From positions 885,695-949,694 of the forward strand of contig NZ_ACZP01000013.1 in the NCBI RefSeq assembly GCF_000176175.1: a stretch of DNA of 64,000 nucleotides. The letters are read 5' to 3'. This document shows, piece after piece, positions 26,272 through 34,915 of the stretch; position 1 is the first letter of the stretch; each line of letters opens with the position of its first letter. The position numbers and the translations under genes were made by a program. This DNA is from Vibrio furnissii CIP 102972 (GTDB lineage: Bacteria; Pseudomonadota; Gammaproteobacteria; Enterobacterales; Vibrionaceae). The notes under the pieces are model-generated. The model did not search any database. It was not told where the DNA came from and saw nothing but the letters and a program-made list of their open reading frames with translations.

Positions 26272-27759
26272 TTAGTACGAGCCCAGACGTAGCCAGGTCG
26301 TCTTCACTTCCGTAAATTTTTCCAATGCGTGCAGCGATTTGTCGCGTCCGTTGCCACTCTGTTTGAACCCACCGAATGGCACCGTCATGTCGCCTTCGTT
26401 GTAGTTGTTGATCCACACCGAACCGGCCTCTAGTTTGCGCGCCACGCGGTGAGCGCGGTCGAGATCAGAAGTCCACAATGCTGCGCCCAATCCGTATGGG
26501 GAGTCATTGGCAATCTGAATCGCTTCTTCTTCGGTTGAGAATGGAATCACACACAACACCGGGCCAAAAATCTCTTCCTGCGCCACGGTCATGTCGTTGG
26601 TGACATTGTCGAGAATGACTGGTGACACAAACGCGCCTTTGCATTGCACGCTGCCGCCGCATAATTGAGTTGCGCCCTCGTCCACGCCCTGACGAATGTA
26701 GCTCAGCACTTTGTTCTTGTGCTCTTGGTCAATCAGCGCGCCCATGCTGCTGCTTGGGTCGAGTGGATCTTTCGGGGTGAAAGCTTCGCTGGCGGCAATC
26801 ACTTTGCGGACAAACTCATCTTTGATGCTCTCGTGCACCAGCAAGCGGGTCGCCGCAACGCAGACTTCTCCTTGGTTGTAGAAACAGCCAGCAGCCGTTT
26901 CTTGCGCTGCTTTATCTAAGTTTTTGTAGTCAGCGAACACGATATTGGCGTTCTTACCGCCCGCTTCTGCCCACACGCGCTTCATGTTGGACTCGCCTGA
27001 GCAGATCATCAGTTGGCGCGCAATGCGAGTGGAACCGGTGAACGCAATACAATCGACGTCATGGTGACGCGCCAGCGCATCGCCCACTTCGTGGCCAAAG
27101 CCCGGCAAGACTTGGAAGACGCCGTTCGGCAGCCCGGCTTGTTGCGCCAGTTGACCAAGGAAAATTGCAGTCAGCGGGGATTTTTCGGACGGTTTGAGGA
27201 TCACGCTATTGCCTGCCGCCAATGCCGGAGCAATTTTCCAGCACGCGAGCCACAACGGGAAGTTCCAAGGCACGATGGCGGTCACAACACCGACCGCCTG
27301 ATGTGTAATGTAGGCGTGAACATTGTGTTCGGTGGTCGCGACTTCGCCATACACTTTGTCGATGGCCTCCGCATACCAACGGAGGCAGGCAGCCGCGCCT
27401 GGAATGTCAGTCTGATAGCTGTGACTGATGGGTTTTCCTGTGTCTAAGGTCTCCAGCAGCGCCAGAGTCTCTCTCTCCTGTTCAATCAGATCGGCCAGTT
27501 TCAGCAGAACTTCTTTTCTCGCGGCCGGTGACTGACCGGCCCATTCTCCGCTTCGGAAAGCGCCCTTTGCATACTCAACTGCGGCTATCGCATCCTGATC
27601 ATTGCATCGTGCCACGTAGGCGATGACTTCTTCAGTGGCGGGGTTGATGACTTCAAACGTCTCGCCGCTGAGTGAATCCTGATATTGACCATTGATGAAG
27701 GCTCGTCCTTCAATATTGTGTTGCTGCCGCAAATCCATCCATTGCTGTTGAGTTTTCAT
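26272..27759 (-). CDS. puuC: Gamma-glutamyl-gamma-aminobutyraldehyde dehydrogenase
   Basis: A 495-residue aldehyde dehydrogenase. The catalytic Cys is in YNQGEVCVAATRL and the Glu in WAEAGGKNANIVF. It converts gamma-glutamyl-gamma-aminobutyraldehyde to gamma-glutamyl-GABA with NAD(P)+. The ATG at 27759 is chosen over a GTG one codon upstream because AAGGA sits six bases before it. It follows puuR by 25 bases. Two distinct ALDH genes in one operon (this and gabD) fit the two aldehyde steps of the route. Confidence 0.92.
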   Translation of the reverse strand: MKTQQQWMDLRQQHNIEGRAFINGQYQDSLSGETFEVINPATEEVIAYVARCNDQDAIAAVEYAKGAFRSGEWAGQSPAARKEVLLKLADLIEQERETLALLETLDTGKPISHSYQTDIPGAAACLRWYAEAIDKVYGEVATTEHNVHAYITHQAVGVVTAIVPWNFPLWLACWKIAPALAAGNSVILKPSEKSPLTAIFLGQLAQQAGLPNGVFQVLPGFGHEVGDALARHHDVDCIAFTGSTRIARQLMICSGESNMKRVWAEAGGKNANIVFADYKNLDKAAQETAAGCFYNQGEVCVAATRLLVHESIKDEFVRKVIAASEAFTPKDPLDPSSSMGALIDQEHKNKVLSYIRQGVDEGATQLCGGSVQCKGAFVSPVILDNVTNDMTVAQEEIFGPVLCVIPFSTEEEAIQIANDSPYGLGAALWTSDLDRAHRVARKLEAGSVWINNYNEGDMTVPFGGFKQSGNGRDKSLHALEKFTEVKTTWLRLGSY

Positions 27760-27784
27760 CACGCTTCCTTAACAAAGAAAACGT

Positions 27785-28339
27785 CTAGAAGCTTGGCGGC
27801 GTATGAGCACTAATGATCCGGCAAACTCTATCCGTTTTATTGGTAAATTTATGAGGCACGTTGGTATCGAAGAGGTAACACTCACCCTCGCGAATCACAT
27901 AAGTTTTATCGCCCAGAGTCAGTTCAATTTCACCTTCGAGTACCGTTCCGCTCTCCTCGCCTTCGTGTTTAATACTGATCACACCGGTATCGGTATGAGG
28001 TTGAAAACACTCAATCAAGAAACCCATTCGGCGTTTATCACGCCCATCACACACCAATCGCATCGATACCCGTTCGTTACCGATCTCAATTAACTGTTCC
28101 GGCGCGATCACCACAGGGCGATCATCTATCTCTTGATCCTGAGTAAAGAACTCGGACAGAGACAGATTGAATACTTTCACAATCTTGTGCAGCGAACTGA
28201 CAGAAGGACTCACTTTGTTGTTCTCAATCGACGAGATGGCGCTGTGAGTTATATTGGCTTTTTCCGCCAGTTCACGTTGAGATAATTTGTGTTCCTTACG
28301 CAGTTGCGCAATTTTTTGACCAATTGAATCCGTTTCCAT
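27785..28339 (-). CDS. puuR: Transcriptional repressor PuuR (XRE-cupin)
   Basis: A 184-residue regulator. An N-terminal HTH_3 domain (about 9-63, LSQRELAEKANITHSAIS) is followed by a linker and a cupin effector domain (about 105-180, GEESGTVLEGEIEL and CYLFDTNVPHKF). In E. coli the same protein represses puu genes and is relieved by putrescine. Its start lies 44 bases inside the 3' end of puuD, with GGAG nine bases upstream, implying translational coupling. Targets are expected in the puuD/puuA intergenic region. Confidence 0.92.
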   Translation of the reverse strand: METDSIGQKIAQLRKEHKLSQRELAEKANITHSAISSIENNKVSPSVSSLHKIVKVFNLSLSEFFTQDQEIDDRPVVIAPEQLIEIGNERVSMRLVCDGRDKRRMGFLIECFQPHTDTGVISIKHEGEESGTVLEGEIELTLGDKTYVIREGECYLFDTNVPHKFTNKTDRVCRIISAHTPPSF

Positions 28340-29096
28340 TTATAAGACTCCGACGTTCCGAAGCGGCTATGATAAACCGATCGAATAGAATTCTGGAAAA
28401 GATCCTTTGACGAGATTGCCATTCTGGGTGCCATTGCACACCAATGAAGTACGGATGACCCTTGAGGCTAAAGGCTTCAACCAATCCATCCGGTGCTTCG
28501 GCCTCTTTCGTCAAACGCGGCGCTAATTGATTGACCCCTTGACCATGCAGCGAATTGACGTCGATTTCCTGCGTGGCATTCAGCCAATGTGCAAAGCTGC
28601 CGTTGGAAGATATTTTTACCGTATGCACGTCAGCATATTTTTCATTGAAATCCGAACTCGCGCTTTCGCGGTGATCCATAAAGCCGTCGGTCTCGTGCAC
28701 TTTCGGGTGCAGTGTGCCGCCCAAAGCCACATTCATTTCCTGAAAACCGCGGCAGATCCCCAGCAGCGGAATCTCTTGTTCGATGCAGTGATCAATGAGT
28801 GAAAACGACAACGCATCACGAGACTCATCTGTTTTCGGTTCATCGTGCGTGGCCGCATAACGATGCGGGGCGACGTTCGAGTGACTGCCGGTGAGTAGCA
28901 CGCCATCCAGCATGGTCAGCAGTTGTTTGAGCTCTTGCGCATCCGCGCCTGCTGGCAGCAGTAGTGGCGAAGCTCCGGCATCACGAACCGCATTCAGATA
29001 CAACTCATTCACGCTCTGTACGTCATACCCTTCCACTTGCTTACGACAACAAATCACGCCAATCACGGGCTTCGTCATTCCGTTCTCTTTATTCAT
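28296..29096 (-). CDS. puuD: Gamma-glutamyl-gamma-aminobutyrate hydrolase
   Basis: A 266-residue class I glutamine amidotransferase-like hydrolase (peptidase C26) that releases GABA and glutamate from gamma-glutamyl-GABA. The nucleophile is Cys115 in LLGICRGFQE, and His223 and Glu225 in GVQWHPEW complete the triad. It is first in the minus-strand operon. The last fourteen or so residues (SLINGNGFNWSKNCATA) lie in DNA that also encodes the start of puuR and are not family-like. ATG codons at 29096 and 29078 are both possible. Confidence 0.92.
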   Translation of the reverse strand: MNKENGMTKPVIGVICCRKQVEGYDVQSVNELYLNAVRDAGASPLLLPAGADAQELKQLLTMLDGVLLTGSHSNVAPHRYAATHDEPKTDESRDALSFSLIDHCIEQEIPLLGICRGFQEMNVALGGTLHPKVHETDGFMDHRESASSDFNEKYADVHTVKISSNGSFAHWLNATQEIDVNSLHGQGVNQLAPRLTKEAEAPDGLVEAFSLKGHPYFIGVQWHPEWQSRQRIFSRILFDRFIIAASERRSLINGNGFNWSKNCATA

Positions 29097-29291
29097 CGCG
29101 ACGTCCTACTCGCTTGTTCAATATATTTACCAAACTAAAACCCAAAAACCAAAAGCACAACCTGAAATTAACAAAAAAGACACAAAATATGATCTTCGTT
29201 AAAAATTTCTACCAAAAAGGCATTAATTATTGCCAAAAACACAAAGCTTGTTAAATATAAGTTACATATCAGCCATACGGAGTGTCTGAAA
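29097..29291. promoter_or_regulatory. Divergent puuD / puuA control region
   Basis: An AT-rich 195-base region between the two arms of the putrescine cluster, where PuuR is expected to bind. TAAATATAAGTTACA (29252-29266) matches the E. coli PuuR consensus AAAATATAATGAACA at 11 of 15 positions and is the best candidate I found. Confidence 0.4.
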
Positions 29292-30638
29292 ATGGACGGA
29301 TTCACACAAGAAGTTAAAAATTTTAAACAAGAATGGCCCGAGATTCGTTTCATCGATCTCATTTTTCCCGACATCAATGCGCGACCACGCGGCAAACGCA
29401 TCCCCATTGAAGCGCTCGATAAAGTGGACAAAGGCGTCTATCTGCCACTCTCCACGCTGTCATTGAGTGTGCATGGCAAGGTGGTGGAAGAAGCGGGATT
29501 GGGAGAAGCGATTGGCGAACCGGATCATATTTGTTATCCGATTGCAGGCACCTTAACCCCAACCTTTAACCCCGAAGTCGGCCAGATCATGCTCAATATG
29601 ATGGACCGCAAAGGGGAAAAAGAGACACTGATGTCACCGCGTGTGGTGCTGTCTCAGATGATGGAACGCTTACACGCAAACAACCTCTTCCCAGTGACCG
29701 CGATTGAACTTGAGTTCTACCTCATCGATAAAAACCGCAACGACAAAGGCGAAATCCAACCTCCCGTCAACCCGATTCATCAGGGACGCGAATTCAAATC
29801 GGATGTGTACAACATCGAAAATCTGGACGATTACGCCGACTTCCTCAGTGACCTCAACATCGCCGCACAAGCTCAGGGCCTCAATACATCCGGCGCACTG
29901 TCTGAATCGGCTCCGGGCCAATTCGAAATCAACTTCAACCATCAAGCCGACGTCATCAATGCCTGCGATCAGGTGATTTATGCCAAGCGTCTGATCCGCC
30001 AAGTAGCGCTCAAACATGGGTTTGATGTGACCTTTATGGCGAAGCCGTTCGCCGACGAAGCGGGTAATGGCATGCATATTCACCTGAGTGTATTAGACGA
30101 ACACGGCCAGAATCGTTTCTCAGACACCCAAGGTGATTGCAGCCCGTTTTTTTACAAAACATTAACCGCAATGCTTGCCATGATGCCGGAATCTATGGCA
30201 CTACTTTGTCCGAATGTGAACTCCTACCGACGCTTCTGCCCGATGATGTACACCCCAACCCGAGCAGACTGGGCAGAAAACCATCGTGGTGTGGCCCTTC
30301 GAATCCCGATGAGTGATAGCAAAAACCGCCGCATCGAGCACCGGATTGCCGGCGCGGACGTGAACCCTTATCTGCTCGCAGCCGTCGTACTGAGCGGCCT
30401 GCTCGCCAGCCAACAATTCGTTCCAGAGCAATGCCCTCCCGCTCTGGATGAACACGCAGCCTCTTTGCCAACGCGCATGGCGGATGCACTCAGAACACTG
30501 AGTTCCAGTGAACTGATTGGCATGTATTTGCCACAAGACTTTGTTTCGCTTTATACCGCATGTAAAGACACGGAGCTGAGGGAGTTTGAACAAGCAGTAA
30601 CGCCACTGGAAGTGGAATGGATGCTTCATTCAGCCTAA
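29292..30638 (+). CDS. puuA: Glutamate-putrescine ligase
   Basis: A 448-residue glutamine-synthetase-fold ligase. It joins the gamma-carboxyl of glutamate to putrescine with ATP, committing putrescine to the gamma-glutamylated route. Recognisable GS blocks are AIELEFYLID (metal Glu), NGMHIHLSVLD, and NSYRRFCPMMYTPTRADWAENHRG divided over 220-330, with LRIPMSDSKNRRIEHRI after it. Length matches PuuA rather than GlnA. It is divergent from puuD and first in a two-gene unit with the NhaC-type transporter. Confidence 0.92.
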   Translation: MDGFTQEVKNFKQEWPEIRFIDLIFPDINARPRGKRIPIEALDKVDKGVYLPLSTLSLSVHGKVVEEAGLGEAIGEPDHICYPIAGTLTPTFNPEVGQIMLNMMDRKGEKETLMSPRVVLSQMMERLHANNLFPVTAIELEFYLIDKNRNDKGEIQPPVNPIHQGREFKSDVYNIENLDDYADFLSDLNIAAQAQGLNTSGALSESAPGQFEINFNHQADVINACDQVIYAKRLIRQVALKHGFDVTFMAKPFADEAGNGMHIHLSVLDEHGQNRFSDTQGDCSPFFYKTLTAMLAMMPESMALLCPNVNSYRRFCPMMYTPTRADWAENHRGVALRIPMSDSKNRRIEHRIAGADVNPYLLAAVVLSGLLASQQFVPEQCPPALDEHAASLPTRMADALRTLSSSELIGMYLPQDFVSLYTACKDTELREFEQAVTPLEVEWMLHSA

Positions 30639-30658
30639 TTGAGAAAGGATCTCTATTT

Positions 30659-32131
30659 ATGACGACTAAAAACCCAGCAATTAAGATGCAACCCGCATTC
30701 GACTTTAAAAGTCTGATTGCGGTCCTTGGTATCGCAGTGCTCATTGGCATTTTTGCGACCATCGGAACCCACCATCAGCCTGATACAGAATATGGCTGGT
30801 ACAGCATACTGCCTACGGTCTTCGTTCTGGCCTTCGCCCTGCTAACCCACCGCACGGTGGAAGCGCTATTCAGTGGTGCGATTGTCGGCTTGATCATGCT
30901 TAACCCGACTGAAGTGGTTGGTGGCGTGGTCGACATGTCGATGTCGGTGATGATGGATGAAACCATCGCATGGCTGATTTTGGTGTGTGGCCTGATGGGC
31001 GGCCTGATCACGATTCTGGAGAAAGGCGGCAGCATTCTCAGTTTCAGTGAAGTATTGGTGACGAAAGTAAAAAGCAAGCGTCAGTCCATGCTGCTCACTT
31101 TCGTGCTGGGTATTTTGGTCTTCATCGACGATTATCTCAATGCAATCGCGATTTCATCGTCCATGAAGCGCATCACCGACAGCTACCAGATTTCCCGCGA
31201 AAAGTTAGCCTATTTGGTTGATTCAACCGCAGCGCCGGTGTGTATTCTGATCCCTATCTCGACCTGGGCGATTTTCTTCGGTTCGTTGCTCGAGGCCAAT
31301 AATGTGGCAGAGACCGGAAAAGGCGTTCAAGCGTACATCGAAGCGATTCCTTACATGGCCTACGGCTGGGTAACGCTGCTGGTGGTGTTCTTGGTGGCGA
31401 TGAACAAAATTCCAGACCTTGGCCAAATGAAAATTGCCGAGCAGCGCGCACAAGCGGGTCAAGTTCAGCCGGACGGTGGCGTGGATATTTCGATTGGTGA
31501 AGATGTCACGGCGCATCCAAACTCAACCATGGGCGTGATGAACTTCGCGCTGCCGATGGTCGTGTTGGTTGGCGCAAGCTGGTACTTCGACATCGATCTG
31601 CTGGCTGGGGTATTTGTGGCGATTATTTTCACCATCTTCCTGTACGGCGTACAACGCCTGATGCCAGTGAACTCAATGTTCGAAGCGATTTACGATGGCA
31701 TCAAGATCATGATGCTGCCGCTGGCCACGGTGATCGGCGGTTTCATGCTGAAAAACGTCAACGATCAACTGGGCCTGACTTCTTACGTGATTGAAACCGT
31801 AACGCCTTGGATGTCGCCTTCGCTATTCCCAGCGATCATCTTCTTGGTGATGACTGGCCTGGTGTTTGCCACCGCATCGTCTTGGGGTCTGTTTGCGGTT
31901 GCAATGCCCATCGTGTTCCCATTGGGCGAGCAAATGGGCGTGCCTGTGGCCCTGACCATCGGTGCATTGCTCTCGGCATCGGCAGCAGGCAGCCACTCAT
32001 GTTTCTTTAGTGATTCAACCGTGCTGTCGGCACAAGGCAGTGGCTGTACATCAATGCAACACGCCATCACGCAGTTCCCATATGCGCTGATTGGTATTGT
32101 CGCAACCACCCTGTTCTTCCTGTTTATCTGA
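30659..32131 (+). CDS. NhaC-family transporter of the putrescine/agmatine cluster
   Basis: A 490-residue protein with about 11-12 hydrophobic segments, of the NhaC/ion-transporter superfamily (conserved FIDDYLNAIAISSSMKRITD near 172, and the SAAGSHSCFFSDSTVLSAQGSGC region near the C-terminus, shown here in part). The family was named for Na+/H+ antiport, but many members carry amines or amino acids. The 20-base spacing from puuA and the absence of puuP suggest uptake or exchange of putrescine, agmatine or GABA. This is an inference. The ATG at 30659 follows AAGGA by nine bases. Confidence 0.82.
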   Translation: MTTKNPAIKMQPAFDFKSLIAVLGIAVLIGIFATIGTHHQPDTEYGWYSILPTVFVLAFALLTHRTVEALFSGAIVGLIMLNPTEVVGGVVDMSMSVMMDETIAWLILVCGLMGGLITILEKGGSILSFSEVLVTKVKSKRQSMLLTFVLGILVFIDDYLNAIAISSSMKRITDSYQISREKLAYLVDSTAAPVCILIPISTWAIFFGSLLEANNVAETGKGVQAYIEAIPYMAYGWVTLLVVFLVAMNKIPDLGQMKIAEQRAQAGQVQPDGGVDISIGEDVTAHPNSTMGVMNFALPMVVLVGASWYFDIDLLAGVFVAIIFTIFLYGVQRLMPVNSMFEAIYDGIKIMMLPLATVIGGFMLKNVNDQLGLTSYVIETVTPWMSPSLFPAIIFLVMTGLVFATASSWGLFAVAMPIVFPLGEQMGVPVALTIGALLSASAAGSHSCFFSDSTVLSAQGSGCTSMQHAITQFPYALIGIVATTLFFLFI

Positions 32132-32146
32132 TCCCATCGGTCACCC

Positions 32147-32174
32147 AAAAGCGAGGCTTCGGCTTCGCTTTTTT
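32147..32174 (+). terminator. Terminator of puuA-transporter unit
   Basis: AAAAGCGAGGC-TTCG-GCTTCGCTTTT (G-T wobble inside) followed by TT. Confidence 0.82.
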
Positions 32175-32313
32175 GTTTTCACACCCTGAATATACCCAAT
32201 CAAGCGTGCGTTCCATTTTTTGGGCAGTAGCGTTCCAGTTATTTTTCTCGCCACAAAGCGTACTCACCAGTACAGTTTCTCCATCTTTTCTCCCTTTTTA
32301 AACGAGTGACACG

Positions 32314-33321
32314 ATGAAGAAATCAATCATTGCATTGGCAGCGCTGGGCACCTTAGCGCTTGGCGGCTGGAAATACTGGCAGCAACAACAATGGGTCACC
32401 ACCGACAACGCGTATGTCAAAGCCGACGTGACACTGGTCTCCCCCGAAGTCAGCGGCCGTGTCACCCACCTGTTTGTGCGCGACAACCAGTGGGTCAAAG
32501 CGGGCGATCCGCTGTTCCAAATTGATGATCAGGACTATCAAGCGAACGTCAACATCTCTCAGGCGGCCATTGCGGTAGCGCAATCAGCATTGGCCAATAA
32601 CGCTTCACGCATGCAGTTGCAGCAGGTCAGCATTGAACAGGCGAAAACGGCAATCGAAGGCGCGAGCGCCAATGCGCAATTTCAGCAATCCGAACGCCAG
32701 CGTTTTCAACAGCTGCTGAAGTCAGCTTCAGTGAGCCAAACCGCATTCGATCATCAGAACACCCAAGCGATCAACGCCAAGGCCAGCCTGAAAAATGCAC
32801 GTTTAGCATTAGATGCCGCCCATCAACAGCTCAATACGCTGACGGCTGAACGCGAACAACTGAATGCCCAGCTCAAACAAGCGCAGTCCAAATTGGCGCT
32901 GAATACCATTGCGTTACAACGCACCCTGGTCAAAGCACCGGTAGATGGCTTTATCGCCAATCGTCAGGTGCAAGAAGGGAAATTTGTCCAGCCCGGCATG
33001 GGCACGATCACGCTCATCCCCGAAACCGTGTGGCTGAATGCCAATTTCAAAGAAACCCAGCTCAGCCATTTGATCGCTGGCCAAGCGGTGGATGTGCGAT
33101 TGGATATGTATCCAGATACCGTGATTGCTGGCTTGATTGATTCAATCACGCCCGCGACTGGCGCGCAGTTCAGTATGATTCCGCCGCAAAACGCCACCGG
33201 TAACTTTGTCAAAGTGGTCCAGCGCGTGCCGGTAAAAATCACCCTGACCCTGCCCGATTCGCTCAAAGGCCGCGTCTATCCGGGTCTATCCGCCGTGGTC
33301 AGTATCGCGCTCCAGCCTTAA
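32314..33321 (+). CDS. EmrA/HlyD-type membrane fusion protein
   Basis: A 335-residue periplasmic adaptor with one N-terminal anchor (about 5-22). A biotinyl-lipoyl-like segment follows (TTDNAYVKADVTLVSPEVSG, about 30-49), then a long alpha-hairpin (about 85-205) and a beta-barrel domain. The signature DNAYVKA is typical of EmrA partners of DHA2-type pumps. It is 12 bases from the MFS gene. Expected to couple the inner-membrane pump to a TolC-like channel; no outer-membrane gene lies here, so it probably shares a TolC from elsewhere. Confidence 0.88.
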   Translation: MKKSIIALAALGTLALGGWKYWQQQQWVTTDNAYVKADVTLVSPEVSGRVTHLFVRDNQWVKAGDPLFQIDDQDYQANVNISQAAIAVAQSALANNASRMQLQQVSIEQAKTAIEGASANAQFQQSERQRFQQLLKSASVSQTAFDHQNTQAINAKASLKNARLALDAAHQQLNTLTAEREQLNAQLKQAQSKLALNTIALQRTLVKAPVDGFIANRQVQEGKFVQPGMGTITLIPETVWLNANFKETQLSHLIAGQAVDVRLDMYPDTVIAGLIDSITPATGAQFSMIPPQNATGNFVKVVQRVPVKITLTLPDSLKGRVYPGLSAVVSIALQP

Positions 33322-33333
33322 AGGAGAGCTGCA

Positions 33334-34875
33334 ATGCAACGTAAAGCTTGGTTAGCCGCGCTGATTCTCGCGGCGATGTTACCGGTTGGCATCACATCAG
33401 CACTGTTTAAAGCGTTGGCCGCTGAAATGGCTGCCAGCAACGGCGTGTCGAGTGATGAACTGAGTTACCTCAACATTGCCTTTTCGGCCGCGCAGTTAAT
33501 TGCGCTGTTAGCGGCCCCTTTTATTGTGCGCTCTGTCAGCGTCATGCGCACGCTGCGCGTCAGCTTAATCATGGCCGCATTGTGCCAGGTGGTGTTCGCT
33601 TGCGCGCACCAATCCCCGGAGTTGCATGGCGCAGCGTGGGTGGTCGTCGGCGTGTGTGTCAGCCTCATCACGTTGAGTATCAACCTGCTGATTTTGGATC
33701 AATGCAGCTATCGAGCGATGACGTTGTTTGCTGCGCTGGTGCTCATCTGTTCCACACTGCTGCCGATGGGCGGCTACCCGTGGTTTTTGACATGGCTCGT
33801 CACCCACGTGGAATGGCAATGGCTCACTTATCCACTGGCCGGTTCGTGGCTGTTTGCAGCCGCAATCAGCTATCACTTGACGCTGTGCCAGCCCTTTGCG
33901 CGCACGCAAAAGTCGCACGTTCTGGCTTACGTCCTGAGCGCCATCGCCTTAGTCGGATTGGTCTATTTGATGATGCGTGGCAGCTACTACAACTGGTTTG
34001 ATGATCCTCGGTTTGACTATGCCATGCTGGGGGTGGTAGTGGTTGCGCTGCTCGCGATGGGATGTATGCAAGCCAGCCAGAAAAACGGCCCGACCAGCAG
34101 CCGCACGTTGCTGACCAACCTGCACAACAATGTCTTTATGTACAACGGCTTTCTCGCGGGATTCGGCGTGACCGCCAGCGGCGCGCTGATGACGCTGTTT
34201 CTCACCAGTGTACTCAACTATAGCCATGAAACAGCAGGGTTCGTTCAGCTACCAGCATTGCTTGCCATGGTGGTGGGGATGATCATCAGCGTAGCGGCCA
34301 GCAATCAAGATCGCTTTCCCAGTGACATCATTACCCCCATCGGGGTCGTGATGCTGGTCATTTCAGTGGTGATGTTCAGTCGCTTACCTGCGTATGTGGG
34401 GCCGGATGATGTCTTGCTGCCAATTTGCCTGCGCGGCTTGGGGGTTGGCTTACTCAATGTGTCGGTCACCATCGCCATGTTGGCTCATTTTCGTCACGAT
34501 CAGCGCCCGGAAGGCATCAGCATATTTTATGTGTGTCGCACGCTGGGCGGCGTGCTCGGTTCGGCGCTGTTTACCCGTTTGTTGCAAGTCACGCGCACTG
34601 AATCGATGACCGATCTGACGCGCGAGCTCGGTGCGGATCCGGCGGCATTCTACACGCAATCGACACAGCAGTTACTGCTGGCTCAAGGCCATTTGCCATC
34701 AGGAACCCTCAACGCCACGTTGATGCAACAAACCGTCAGCCAACAAGTGATTGTCTCGGCGCTGGGCAATACCTTTCTCTGGTTTGTCATCGCCATCGCG
34801 TTCATGGCACCAATCATTTTGGTTGGGAAGAAGATGGTCAAAAAACGGGCGAATGCCAACGCGTCACACAACTAA
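33334..34875 (+). CDS. DHA2-family MFS multidrug transporter (EmrB-like)
   Basis: A 513-residue inner-membrane transporter with about 14 hydrophobic segments, the count expected of DHA2. GGAGAG precedes the ATG. It follows the EmrA-type adaptor directly, forming a tripartite pump with an external TolC. N-terminal segments include ALILAAMLPVGITSALFKAL; a motif-C-like region is GLGVGLLNVSVTIAMLAHF (about 369-387). Substrates cannot be read from sequence. The adjoining regulator genes suggest inducible expression. Confidence 0.87.
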   Translation: MQRKAWLAALILAAMLPVGITSALFKALAAEMAASNGVSSDELSYLNIAFSAAQLIALLAAPFIVRSVSVMRTLRVSLIMAALCQVVFACAHQSPELHGAAWVVVGVCVSLITLSINLLILDQCSYRAMTLFAALVLICSTLLPMGGYPWFLTWLVTHVEWQWLTYPLAGSWLFAAAISYHLTLCQPFARTQKSHVLAYVLSAIALVGLVYLMMRGSYYNWFDDPRFDYAMLGVVVVALLAMGCMQASQKNGPTSSRTLLTNLHNNVFMYNGFLAGFGVTASGALMTLFLTSVLNYSHETAGFVQLPALLAMVVGMIISVAASNQDRFPSDIITPIGVVMLVISVVMFSRLPAYVGPDDVLLPICLRGLGVGLLNVSVTIAMLAHFRHDQRPEGISIFYVCRTLGGVLGSALFTRLLQVTRTESMTDLTRELGADPAAFYTQSTQQLLLAQGHLPSGTLNATLMQQTVSQQVIVSALGNTFLWFVIAIAFMAPIILVGKKMVKKRANANASHN

Positions 34876-34915
34876 TCCGCTCTGGCTCCGCTCGCTTTTG
34901 CGGCTGGTCGAAGGA

